From assembly GCF_900105195.1 (NCBI RefSeq), contig NZ_FNRX01000002.1, positions 3,224,001 through 3,288,000 on the forward strand: a DNA stretch of 64,000 nucleotides, written 5' to 3'. A program made the position numbers and the translations under genes. This document shows positions 56,830 to 64,000 of the stretch, piece after piece (position 1 is the stretch's first letter; every line of letters begins with the position of its first letter). The notes beneath the pieces are model-generated. The model was not told the DNA's origin. It saw only the letters and a list, made by a program, of their open reading frames with translations, and did no database searches. The DNA comes from Rhodococcus pyridinivorans. GTDB taxonomy: Bacteria > Actinomycetota > Actinomycetes > Mycobacteriales > Mycobacteriaceae.

Positions 56830-57284
56830 GAATTGGTCCTTCGAGTATCGATGACGAGCGGAGCCAGGGAGGAGGTGAGACGTTCGAGCGTCGTGATGGC
56901 GCCTGCGATCTCGTCCTCGTGCCAGTCCGAGAGTTCTGCGGAGAGCCGTTCGGTCCTGCGCTTCTTCACGATGTCGAGGATCTCGATACCCGCGACCGAA
57001 CAACTCACCCGATGAGCACGACGATCGTCGGGATCGGGATGTCGATCCACGAGGCCTCGCTCGACGAGTTCGGCGATCTGTCTGCTCAACGACGACTGGC
57101 TGACGCACATTTCGACGGCGAGCTCGCTGGGCCGGCACTCCCCCATCCGTGCGAGCACGAACAGCACCGCGACGAGCGCGGAAGGAAGCACATCGGTGTC
57201 GTGGTGCACGAGTGCACCGCGCAGCGTGCGACCGAACATGAAGATGGCGTCGGCGAGTTCGTGGGCCTGAGCCTTTTCCGGCAC
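56826..57284 (-). CDS. MarR family regulator of efflux operon
   Basis: A 152-residue MarR protein. The winged helix has CRPSELAVEMCVSQSSLSRQIAELVERGLVDR and the wing DPDDRRAHRVSCS. Translation starts at GTG 57284 with GGAGG six nt upstream. It is co-transcribed with the DHA2 pump and probably represses the operon through an inverted repeat 40-60 nt upstream. Confidence 0.9.
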   Translation of the reverse strand: MPEKAQAHELADAIFMFGRTLRGALVHHDTDVLPSALVAVLFVLARMGECRPSELAVEMCVSQSSLSRQIAELVERGLVDRHPDPDDRRAHRVSCSVAGIEILDIVKKRRTERLSAELSDWHEDEIAGAITTLERLTSSLAPLVIDTRRTNS

Positions 57285-57323
57285 AGCGAACCTCCGTCGG
57301 AATGAACTAATTGATTACGTCAT

Positions 57324-57344
57324 GCAACTATACAGGTTAGTTGC
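57324..57344. promoter_or_regulatory. Inverted repeat operator for the MarR-efflux operon
   Basis: GCAACTA (57324-57330) and TAGTTGC (57338-57344) form a perfect inverted repeat with 7-nt spacing. On the minus strand a TATAGT -10 candidate lies inside it, so a bound MarR dimer would block the promoter. Typical autoregulation layout. Confidence 0.62.
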
Positions 57345-57435
57345 GTACTACAAGCAATCTCTTTTCACGTCACACCAACTGTTGGATGCGGCCCTCGTCA
57401 CACCTCGCCCCGAGCGGGTGCGACGGGAACCCGGT

Positions 57436-58719
57436 TCAACGGGTGAACAGTCCGATGCACTCCACGTGATGGGTGGAGGGGAACGCCGCGAAGGCCCGGA
57501 CGTCCGCCAACTCGAATCCGTGGTCCCGGTACAGCCCCACGTCACGACCGAAGGACGCGGGATCGCAGCCCACGTGGAGGATCCGGCGCGGTCCCGCTGC
57601 GGCCACGGCGACCACCACGTCCTTGCCCGCCCCCGCCCGCGGCGGGTCGAGGACGACCACCTCGGGAGCCGGCAGATCGGGAATCACCCGCTCCACGCGC
57701 CCGTGACGGAAGGACACCTGGCCGAGGTCGGCGAGCGCCTCGATCCCGTCGTCCACGGCGGTCTTCGACGACTCGACCGAGACCACCCGACCGGACGGAC
57801 CGACCTGCTCTGCGAGCACGGACGCGAAGACCCCCACTCCGCCGTACAGATCCCATGCCGTCGCACCCTCCGAGGTCTGCGCCCAGTCGGCCACCGCAGC
57901 CGAATAGGTCGACGCGGCACCGCGGTGGGCCTGCCAGAAACCGGTCGGCGCCAACCGCCACTCGCGTTCGCCGACCCGCTCGACCACACGTCCCGAGCCT
58001 TCGATCACCTTCTCCGGACGGCGCGCGTTCACCGCCGCCCGCCGCGACGCCGCGCCGCGCCGGCCCTGCCGTCGCGCACCACCCGAGAGGACCGGAGGTG
58101 CGATCTCCACCACGTGCCGCCGGCCGTCCGCGTCGAGTACGACCTGCAGCTCCGCTCCCGGCTGCCACACACGATCGGTGAGGCCGACGTAGGCGTGCGG
58201 ATCGATCTGCGGGCACGCCAGTTCCGGGACGACCTCGTTGCTGCGGTACCGGCGGTATCCCGGGTTCCCCACCACGTCCACCGCGAGCCGGACCCGGGTG
58301 CGCCACAGGGTGCCGTTGGACGCACCGCCCGGCACCTCCTCGACGGTCACCTCGCGGTCCACTCCACCGAGCCGGCGCAGCTGCTCGGCCACCACCGCGC
58401 CCGTGAAACGGCGTTGCGCCTCGACGGTCATGTGCGCGAGGTCGCAGCAACCCGCCCCTCCCGGACCGGAGATCGGGCAGACCCGATCGACGCGGTCCTC
58501 GGACGCCTCGAGCACGTCCTCCACGTCGGCGAAGCAGAACGACCCGCCCCGATCCTCGGTGACCCGAGCGAAGACACGCTCCCCCGGCAGTCCGTGCCGC
58601 ACGAACACGACGCGCCCCTCGAACCGCGCGACACACGCACCACCGTGGGCGGGATTGCCGAGGATCACCTCGATCCTCCGGCCGGACCAATCCGTACGCG
58701 GGTGTGCCTGACGATTCAC
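57436..58719 (-). CDS. TRAM-domain class I SAM RNA methyltransferase (RlmD/TrmA-like)
   Basis: A 427-residue uracil-C5 RNA methyltransferase. An N-terminal TRAM domain (about 10-75, IEVILGNPAHGGACVARFEGRVVFVRHGLPGE) precedes the SAM domain (WDLYGGVGVFASVLAEQVG, VVVLDPPRAGAG) and catalytic Cys in ILHVGCDPASFGRD. Cysteines near residue 95 (VCPISGPGGAGCCDL) may hold a [4Fe-4S] cluster. GTG 58719 overlaps the upstream transporter stop (GTGA). The 1025-codon open frame continuing to 60513 is antisense-free read-through of the transporter in another frame and is not real. Confidence 0.9.
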   Translation of the reverse strand: MNRQAHPRTDWSGRRIEVILGNPAHGGACVARFEGRVVFVRHGLPGERVFARVTEDRGGSFCFADVEDVLEASEDRVDRVCPISGPGGAGCCDLAHMTVEAQRRFTGAVVAEQLRRLGGVDREVTVEEVPGGASNGTLWRTRVRLAVDVVGNPGYRRYRSNEVVPELACPQIDPHAYVGLTDRVWQPGAELQVVLDADGRRHVVEIAPPVLSGGARRQGRRGAASRRAAVNARRPEKVIEGSGRVVERVGEREWRLAPTGFWQAHRGAASTYSAAVADWAQTSEGATAWDLYGGVGVFASVLAEQVGPSGRVVSVESSKTAVDDGIEALADLGQVSFRHGRVERVIPDLPAPEVVVLDPPRAGAGKDVVVAVAAAGPRRILHVGCDPASFGRDVGLYRDHGFELADVRAFAAFPSTHHVECIGLFTR

Positions 58720-60713
58720 CGCGGTTCCTCCTCGTTGTCCAACTGTCGATCCTGCCTGTTGGGGGCGGCCCGCCCCACCGCACCGGCGTCCGCGGACGAG
58801 CGCAGCTGCCAGGGCACACTCGTCACCATCACCCCCGGCTGGAAGAGGAGCCGGCTCTTGAGCCGCAGGGCGCTCTGGTTGTGGAGCAGTTGCTCCCACC
58901 AGTGCCCCACCACGTACTCGGGGATGAAGACGGTCACGACGTCGCGGGGAGAATCGCGCCGCACCCGGCGGACGTAGTCGAGGACGGGCCGCGTGATCTC
59001 CCGGTAGGGCGACTCGACGACCTTCAACGGCACGGTGAGATCGCTCTTCTCCCATTCGAGTACGAGACGCCGGGTGCTCTCGTCGTCGACGTTCACGGTG
59101 ATCGCCTCGAGGGTGTCGGGGCGGGTCGCCCGCGCGTAGGCGAGGGCGCGCATCGTGGGCAGGTGCAAGGTCGAGACGAGCACGATCGAATGGGTGCGGC
59201 TGGGCAGCACCCCGTCCCAGTCCGCCCTCTCGAGTTCGGCGGCGACCGTGTCGTAGTGGTGCCGGATCGCCTTCATGAGCCCGAACGCGACGACCATGGT
59301 CACCACTGCGATCCACGCCCCGGCGGCGAACTTGCCCGTCAGCACGACCAGCAGCACCACCGACGTGGAGACGCACCCGACGCCGTTGATCAGCCGCGAC
59401 CGCGCCATGCGGCCCAGCGCCGACGGATCCGTCTCGGTGCTCAGTTCCCGCGTCCAGTGCCGCACCATGCCGGCCTGCCCCAGGCTGAACGCGACGAACA
59501 CACCCACGATGTACAGCTGGATGAGCCGGGTGACCTCGGCCTCGAAGACCCACACGAAGACGACGGCGATCCCGGCGAGGAAGAGGATGCCGTTGCTGAA
59601 GGCGAGCCGGTCGCCGCGGGTGTGGAACTGGCGCGGCAGGTAACGGTTCTGCGCGAGAACCGAACCGAGCACCGGGAATCCGTTGAAGGCCGTGTTGGCG
59701 GCGAGCACGAGGATCACGGCGGTGACGATCGTGATCAGGACGAACGCGGCCGGCACCCCCTCGAAGACGGTGTGCGCCAGCTGGGAGAGCAGCGTCTTCT
59801 GCTCGTAACCCTCGGGTGCACCGCGCAGCTGGGTGTCGGGATGCTCGGCCACCACCACACCGAGCCGCTCGGCGAGGAAGACCACCCCGAGGAACAGCGT
59901 GACGGCGATGCCACCGAGCACCAGCAGGGTCGTCGCGGCGTTGCGTGCCTTCGGCTTCTTGAAGGCCGGCACCCCCGTGCTGATCGCCTCGACACCCGTC
60001 AGCGCCGCGCAACCGGACGAGAAGGCGCGCGCGAGTAGGAGGACGAAGGCGAGCGCGGTCAGATCCGTCTGCTCGGCGACGAGTTCGAAGTCCGCCGACT
60101 CCGCACGCAGGTCGTCGCCGAGGACGAAGATCCGGAACATCCCGGCCCCGAGCATCACCAGCATGCAGCCCACGAAGGTGTAGGTGAGCACGGCGAACGC
60201 CCGGCCGGCGCGCCGGAGTCCGCGCAGGTTCACCGCGGTGAGCAGCACGATCGCGACGACGACGAAGAGCACCTTGTGCCGGGCGACGAACGGGACGGCC
60301 GATCCGACCGTCGCCGCCGCGGACGACAGCGACACCGCGACCGTCAGGACGTAGTCGACGAGCAGCGCACTGCCGACGGTCAGCCCTGCCGTGGGCCCGA
60401 GATTCTTCGTGGCGACCTCGTAGTCGCCGCCGCCGGACGGGTAGGCGCGCACGGTCTGGCGGTAGCCGGCGACCACGATCACGAGCACGAAGGCGACAGC
60501 GAGTCCGATCCACGGCGAGAAGGCGTAGGCGGACAACCCCGCGACGGAGAGGACGAGGAAGATCTCCTCGGGTGCGTAGGCGACCGACGACAGCGCGTCG
60601 GAGGCGAAGACCGGCAGTGCGGTGCGCTTGGGCAGCAACTCGTGCCCGAGAGTGTCGCTGCGGAAGGGGCGACCCAGCACGAGCCGCTTCGCCGCGGTGG
60701 AAAGCTTGGACAC
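58716..60713 (-). CDS. KimA/YdaO-like APC family potassium transporter
   Basis: A 665-residue APC superfamily protein with about 12 helices and a C-terminal cytosolic domain of about 180 residues. LPVFASDALSSVAYAPEEI, AYPSGGGDYEVATKNLG, and FSSGCAALTGVEAISTGVPAFKKPKARNAA resemble Bacillus KimA, a high-affinity K+/H+ symporter. Divergence from ceoB/ceoC, TrkA-type potassium regulators, supports this. GTG 60713 (MSKLSTAAKRL) matches the mycobacterial Rv2690c start; TTG 60719 is possible. Confidence 0.85.
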   Translation of the reverse strand: MSKLSTAAKRLVLGRPFRSDTLGHELLPKRTALPVFASDALSSVAYAPEEIFLVLSVAGLSAYAFSPWIGLAVAFVLVIVVAGYRQTVRAYPSGGGDYEVATKNLGPTAGLTVGSALLVDYVLTVAVSLSSAAATVGSAVPFVARHKVLFVVVAIVLLTAVNLRGLRRAGRAFAVLTYTFVGCMLVMLGAGMFRIFVLGDDLRAESADFELVAEQTDLTALAFVLLLARAFSSGCAALTGVEAISTGVPAFKKPKARNAATTLLVLGGIAVTLFLGVVFLAERLGVVVAEHPDTQLRGAPEGYEQKTLLSQLAHTVFEGVPAAFVLITIVTAVILVLAANTAFNGFPVLGSVLAQNRYLPRQFHTRGDRLAFSNGILFLAGIAVVFVWVFEAEVTRLIQLYIVGVFVAFSLGQAGMVRHWTRELSTETDPSALGRMARSRLINGVGCVSTSVVLLVVLTGKFAAGAWIAVVTMVVAFGLMKAIRHHYDTVAAELERADWDGVLPSRTHSIVLVSTLHLPTMRALAYARATRPDTLEAITVNVDDESTRRLVLEWEKSDLTVPLKVVESPYREITRPVLDYVRRVRRDSPRDVVTVFIPEYVVGHWWEQLLHNQSALRLKSRLLFQPGVMVTSVPWQLRSSADAGAVGRAAPNRQDRQLDNEEEPR

Positions 60714-60854
60714 GCGCAAAGCCTATGCGGTTCCGGCCCCGAAGTACCCCTCGGCCGGGTCACGACCTCTCGAAGATCGTCACGCGGTACCGTTCGGATC
60801 GGCGGTCCACAGCGGTCCGTCTCGGAAAGATCGACCGGAACGGAGTCCACTGGG

Positions 60855-61520
60855 GTGTACGTGGTGGTGATGGGGTGCGGTCGGGTCGGTTCGGCGGTGG
60901 CCACCGCACTCGTCCGGCTCGGCCACGAGGTCGCGGTCATCGACCGCGATGAGAGCGCGTTCGGACGACTCGGCCCGGACTTCCCCGGTCGCACCGTGCT
61001 CGGCATGGGCTTCGACCGCGACGTCCTGATCTCTGCCGGCATCGAACACGCCGACGCCTTCGCGGCGGTCTCGTCCGGCGACAACTCGAACATCATCTCG
61101 ACGCGCGTGGCCCGCGAGACCTTCGGCGTCGAACGCGTCGTCGCGAGAATCTACGACGCCAAGCGGGCCGCCGCGTACGAGCGGCTCGGCATCCCCACCG
61201 TGGCGACTGTGCCGTGGACCACCGACCGTTTCCTGCATGCGCTCACGCACGACAGCGAGACCGCCCGCTGGCGCGATCCCACCGGATCCGTCGCCATCGC
61301 CGAGGTGAACGTGCACGAGGGGTGGGTCGGACGACGCGTCACCGACCTCGAGGATGCCACGGGTTCGCGCGTCGCGTTCCTGATCCGGTTCGGCACCGGG
61401 TTGCTGCCCGACCGCAGGACGGTGCTGCAGGCCGACGACTCCGTCTATATCGCGGCCGTGGCCGGTTCGGTTTCGGAGGCGATCACACACGCCGAGAACC
61501 CGCCGGTCGACGAGAACTGA
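60855..61520 (+). CDS. ceoB: TrkA-type potassium channel/transporter regulator CeoB
   Basis: A 221-residue RCK protein: Rossmann domain VVVMGCGRVGSAVATALV, the NAD-binding Asp in VIDRDESAF, and FAAVSSGDNSNIISTRVARETFGVERVVARIYD, then a TrkA_C domain (about 135-215). TrkA proteins gate Trk/Ktr and other K+ transporters through nucleotide binding. GTG 60855 with GGAG nine nt upstream. Divergent from the KimA-like gene and 25 nt before ceoC. Confidence 0.92.
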   Translation: MYVVVMGCGRVGSAVATALVRLGHEVAVIDRDESAFGRLGPDFPGRTVLGMGFDRDVLISAGIEHADAFAAVSSGDNSNIISTRVARETFGVERVVARIYDAKRAAAYERLGIPTVATVPWTTDRFLHALTHDSETARWRDPTGSVAIAEVNVHEGWVGRRVTDLEDATGSRVAFLIRFGTGLLPDRRTVLQADDSVYIAAVAGSVSEAITHAENPPVDEN

Positions 61521-61545
61521 CCCGTCCACCCGAGAGGAAGCCCAC

Positions 61546-62199
61546 ATGAAGGTGGCGATCGCCGGCGCCGGAGCGGTGGGGCGCTCGATAGCGCGGGAAC
61601 TGCTGCGCAACGCCCACGAGGTGATGCTCATCGAGCGCAAACTCGACCACGTAGAACCCGAGTCCGTGCCGGACGCGACGTGGGTACACGCCGATGCCTG
61701 CGAACTCAGCTCGCTCGAATCCACCGGACTCGAGCAGTACGACGTCGTGATCGCGGCGACGGGCGACGACAAGGCCAACCTGGTCCTCAGCCTGCTCGCG
61801 ACCACCGAGTTCGGTGTTCCACGGGTCGTAGCCCGCGTCAACGATCCGCGCAACGAGTGGCTGTTCGACGAATCGTGGGGTGTGGACGTCGCGGTGTCCA
61901 CACCGCGCATGCTCGCGGCGCTGGTCGAGGAAGCCGTCACCGTGGGCGATCTGGTGCGGCTGATGACGCTGCGCAAGGGCGCGAACCTGGTGGAGGTCAC
62001 CCTGCGCGACACCACCGCCCTCGCCGGGAAACCGGTCCGGAAACTGGAACTGCCGCGCGATACGGCACTCGTGGCGATCCTGCGCGGCGGGCGGGTGATC
62101 GTCCCTCAGCCGGACGATCCGCTCGAGGGCGGGGACGAACTGCTGTTCGTCACGGCGGAGGACGTCGAGGACGATCTCCGGCAGGCGGTGAACCGCTAG
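61546..62199 (+). CDS. ceoC: TrkA-type potassium regulator CeoC
   Basis: A 217-residue paralogue of CeoB: MKVAIAGAGAVGRSIARELL Rossmann start, VIAATGDDKANLVLSLLATTEFGVPRVVARVNDPRNEWLF, and a TrkA_C domain ending ELLFVTAEDVEDDLRQAV. CeoB and CeoC probably form a heteromeric RCK ring; the membrane partner is likely the adjacent KimA-like carrier. GAGAGGAAG precedes the ATG. Its stop is inside the first unit of the 22-bp repeat. Confidence 0.92.
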   Translation: MKVAIAGAGAVGRSIARELLRNAHEVMLIERKLDHVEPESVPDATWVHADACELSSLESTGLEQYDVVIAATGDDKANLVLSLLATTEFGVPRVVARVNDPRNEWLFDESWGVDVAVSTPRMLAALVEEAVTVGDLVRLMTLRKGANLVEVTLRDTTALAGKPVRKLELPRDTALVAILRGGRVIVPQPDDPLEGGDELLFVTAEDVEDDLRQAVNR

Positions 62200-62283
62200 T
62201 CGCGGAGTCTGTGCCGACTAGTTGCAGAGCCGGTGCCGACCAGTCGCGGAGCCGGTGCCGGCTAGTCGCGGAGCCGGTGCCGA
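62196..62283. repeat. 22-bp tandem repeat spanning two stop codons
   Basis: Four 22-bp units (62196, 62218, 62240, 62262), the first reading ctagtcgcggagtctg. The CTAG in unit 1 provides the ceoC stop on the plus strand; the CTAG in unit 4 provides the stop of the DUF3159 gene on the minus strand. Units differ at a few positions. Confidence 0.88.
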
Positions 62284-63002
62284 CCGGGGAGCCGAGGCTG
62301 CCCGTCGTGCGTGCCGTGCTCGTCGCGGGGCTTGTTCGACAGCCCGTCGTCCGTCGCCGGATCGTCGGCCGGCGCGTCACCGACCGTCTCCGAGGGCGCG
62401 GGTTCGACGATGCGGTCGGCACGCCTGACCGCCCAGAGGGTCACGAGCAGGGCAAGAGCAGTGAGCGGCCAGCCCATGCCGATCCGGGCCACCGCGAGCC
62501 AGCCGGTGCGGTCCTCGTCGTAGAGGTGGTTCTGCACGAGATAGCGACCGAGGAAGACCAGGGTCCACGCGAGGGTCGCGACGTCGTAGGCGCGCACCGC
62601 GGTGGTATGCGAACGCCACCGCGATCCCTGGCCGTTGAGCATCCCCCAGATCACGCCCACGAGCGGTCTGCGGACGAGCACGGACAACAGGAATGCGCCC
62701 CCGTAGACCAGGCTCGCGTAGATCCCGAAGAGGAAGTATCCCTTCGCGTCGCCGGTGCGATGAGCGATGAAGGCACACAGGGCGACTCCGAAGAAGCCCG
62801 AGATCGCGGGCTGGATCGGGGTGCGCTGGATCAGGCGCCACACGAGCACCGCGAGGGCGACGCCCAGCGCGGACCAGATGGCGACGGTGAGGCCCCACAG
62901 GCTGTTGACGGGGACGAACACCAGCACCGGCAGCGTCGAATAGACCAACCCGCTGATCCCACCGAGTTGTTCGAGCATCGTCTGCTGGTTGGTGTCGCTC
63001 AC
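62262..63002 (-). CDS. DUF3159 integral membrane protein
   Basis: A 246-residue protein with about six transmembrane segments (VYSTLPVLVFVPVNSLWGLTVAIW; PAISGFFGVALCAFIAHRTGDAKGYFLFGIYAS; RRPLVGVIWGMLNG). DUF3159 is of unknown function and conserved next to ceoC (Rv2693c in M. tuberculosis). GTG 63002 (MSDTNQQTMLEQLGG) is chosen; the longer ORF is unsupported. Its last residues, GRHRLRD, are encoded by the minisatellite. Confidence 0.85.
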   Translation of the reverse strand: MSDTNQQTMLEQLGGISGLVYSTLPVLVFVPVNSLWGLTVAIWSALGVALAVLVWRLIQRTPIQPAISGFFGVALCAFIAHRTGDAKGYFLFGIYASLVYGGAFLLSVLVRRPLVGVIWGMLNGQGSRWRSHTTAVRAYDVATLAWTLVFLGRYLVQNHLYDEDRTGWLAVARIGMGWPLTALALLVTLWAVRRADRIVEPAPSETVGDAPADDPATDDGLSNKPRDEHGTHDGQPRLPGRHRLRD

Positions 63003-63078
63003 TCCTACGAGCCTGCCACATCCGGCACAGGGGTACGACCCTGCGTGCACCAGGGGCACCACTCCGCGCGCACAGAGG

Positions 63079-63453
63079 TCAGGCGGGCTCGCGCAGCTCG
63101 TAGTAGGGGTTGTAGATCACCTTGCGTCCGTCGCGTTCGCCGACACGACCGCGGACCATCAACGTACGCCCGGGCTCGATCCCCGGAATGCGCCGACGAC
63201 CGATCCACACGAGCTGGATCGAGTCGGTCCCGTCGAAGAACTCCGCCTCGACGACGGCGGCAGCGGCACGCGAACACGACTCGACACTGCGAAGACGTCC
63301 GTACATGGTCACTTCCTGACCGCGGGCGCATTCGACGACGGGTAGGGCGCCCGTGGAGTGCGAGGATTCGGCCATCTGCTCGGCATCGAGTTCTTCGATG
63401 TCCTCGGTGAGCCGCCGTGTGAGCCGACGCAGGTAGCCGGCCGGGGAAGCCAT
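63079..63453 (-). CDS. OB-fold nucleic acid-binding protein
   Basis: A 124-residue protein, MASPAGYLRRLTRRLTEDIEELDAEQM, followed by an OB-fold beta barrel (VTMYGRLRSVES, EAEFFDGTDSIQLVWIGRRRIPGIEPGRTLMVRGRVGERDGRKVIYNPYYEL). It resembles the anticodon-binding OB domain alone and matches Rv2694c by position. Role unknown. ATG 63453 has AGGAG eleven nt upstream; the longer ORF crosses the intergenic space. Confidence 0.83.
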   Translation of the reverse strand: MASPAGYLRRLTRRLTEDIEELDAEQMAESSHSTGALPVVECARGQEVTMYGRLRSVESCSRAAAAVVEAEFFDGTDSIQLVWIGRRRIPGIEPGRTLMVRGRVGERDGRKVIYNPYYELREPA

Positions 63454-63636
63454 AACACGCTCCTGTACGGAAGGGGCACGGATCTCGCGCCACCGAACTC
63501 TTCTTCGCCCGCCACTGTAGACCCATTCTCGCCGGATACAAGTTGCACGGTGCACACGCGCGTGCAGCCGTCGGTCGTCCTGCTGTGCGGGCAGGTGAGC
63601 GCGGTCTCCGGGGTTCGATGGTGCAGGATCGTCCGC

Positions 63637-64000
63637 ATGTCCCACAGCGAATCCCCGGTCCCCCCGACCGCCGGCACCGCGGTCGTGCTTCCCGGCACGG
63701 GTTCGGACGCATGCTTCGCCGAGAAGGCGTTCGGCGCCGAACTCCGACGGCGGAGCATCATCCCGATCGCCGTCGATCCGGATCCGCGCGGTGTGGTGGC
63801 GAGCTATCTCACCGCGCTCGACGAGGCGGCCGAGAACGGGCCGATCCTCGTCGGAGGGGTGTCGATCGGTGCAGCCGTCGCGTTGAGGTGGGCATACGAC
63901 AATCCGGACCGGGTCGTCGGCGTCCTCGCTGCCCTACCTGCATGGACCGGCGATCCGCGGGAGGCGCCGGCCGCCGCGAGCGCGCGGTGGACGGCCTCCG
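63637..64000 (+). CDS. Alpha/beta hydrolase, partial
   Basis: The first 121 codons of a plus-strand gene that runs off the right edge. It begins MSHSESPVPPTAGTAVVLPGTGSDACFAEKAFG, with oxyanion LPGTGSD, and has the nucleophile elbow GGVSIGAAVALRWAYDNPDRV (GVSIG). It matches the position of Rv2695. The catalytic Asp and His lie outside the window. ATG 63637 is divergent from the OB-fold gene. Confidence 0.75.
   Translation, partial: MSHSESPVPPTAGTAVVLPGTGSDACFAEKAFGAELRRRSIIPIAVDPDPRGVVASYLTALDEAAENGPILVGGVSIGAAVALRWAYDNPDRVVGVLAALPAWTGDPREAPAAASARWTAS

Noticed and set aside
57436..60513. A 1025-codon open frame on the minus strand
   Set aside because: Only its last 427 codons (from 58719) read as a methyltransferase; the rest overlaps the transporter gene in a different frame and is Arg/Gly-rich shadow sequence typical of high-GC DNA.
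60714..60854. Possible ydaO-type c-di-AMP riboswitch between the KimA-like gene and ceoB
   Set aside because: The gap is 141 nt shared by two divergent genes and I see no matching conserved core.

Overview
The window is high-GC actinobacterial chromosome, most likely Rhodococcus or a close mycolic-acid-containing relative in the Mycobacteriales. Evidence seen here: GTG/TTG starts and 1-4 nt start/stop overlaps are common; there is an arabinofuranosyltransferase AftC, a phosphatidylinositol-mannoside cluster (pgsA, patA, pimA), CeoBC potassium proteins, a coproporphyrin-type heme operon with HemQ, and a wax ester synthase/DGAT. From memory, gene order follows two Mycobacterium tuberculosis blocks, roughly Rv2578c-Rv2614c (1.2-31.8 kb) and Rv2669-Rv2695 (34.8-64 kb), joined across a tRNA cluster at 32.8-33.8 kb. 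No species name can be fixed without a search.

Layout. 0-4.1 kb: partial pirin divergent from a MarR regulator, a thioesterase, a radical SAM protein, and an orphan type VII secretion-like pair. 4.1-8.5 kb: membrane protein, hisS, a metallo-beta-lactamase-fold hydrolase and two tandem cyclophilins. 8.6-16.8 kb (minus strand): yajC-secD-secF-solute-binding lipoprotein-apt-rel. 16.9-20.3 kb: ruvCAB and the YebC regulator. 20.4-25.2 kb: pdxT, tesB, an RsbQ/RsbP-like pair on the plus strand, and pdxS behind two palindromes. 25.2-31.8 kb: thrS-HIT-pgsA-patA-pimA-LemA/Nudix. 32-34.6 kb: orphan DUF742 protein, six tRNAs, and an orphan LeuA regulatory-domain protein preceded by a putative leaderless leader peptide and attenuator.

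34.8-50.9 kb: GNAT, ZapE-like ATPase, a hydrolase-like lipoprotein lacking the nucleophile serine, aftC, msrB, a HAD protein, an L-lactate dehydrogenase, then hemE-hemY-hemQ-bisC (minus), a DUF3000 protein, a WS/DGAT gene with a perfect KstR-type operator, and an RNase D family nuclease. 51-57.3 kb: a DUF2236 remnant, a sugar permease, dxs, and a MarR/DHA2 efflux operon. 57.4-64 kb: a TRAM-domain RNA methyltransferase, a KimA-like potassium transporter, ceoB, ceoC, a 22-bp minisatellite, a DUF3159 membrane protein, an OB-fold protein and a partial alpha/beta hydrolase.

Most of the window is housekeeping: protein export, (p)ppGpp and purine salvage, recombination, vitamin B6, isoprenoid, heme, cell envelope and potassium uptake. 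I found no phage, insertion sequence or CRISPR array. The most interesting signals are regulatory: the leader/attenuator upstream of the LeuA-derived orphan domain, the KstR-like operator at the WS/DGAT gene, paired palindromes before pdxS, a palindrome inside a promoter before the GNAT gene, and the RsbQP-like sensing pair. All functional calls rest on reading motifs and recalled family features; no database search was run.
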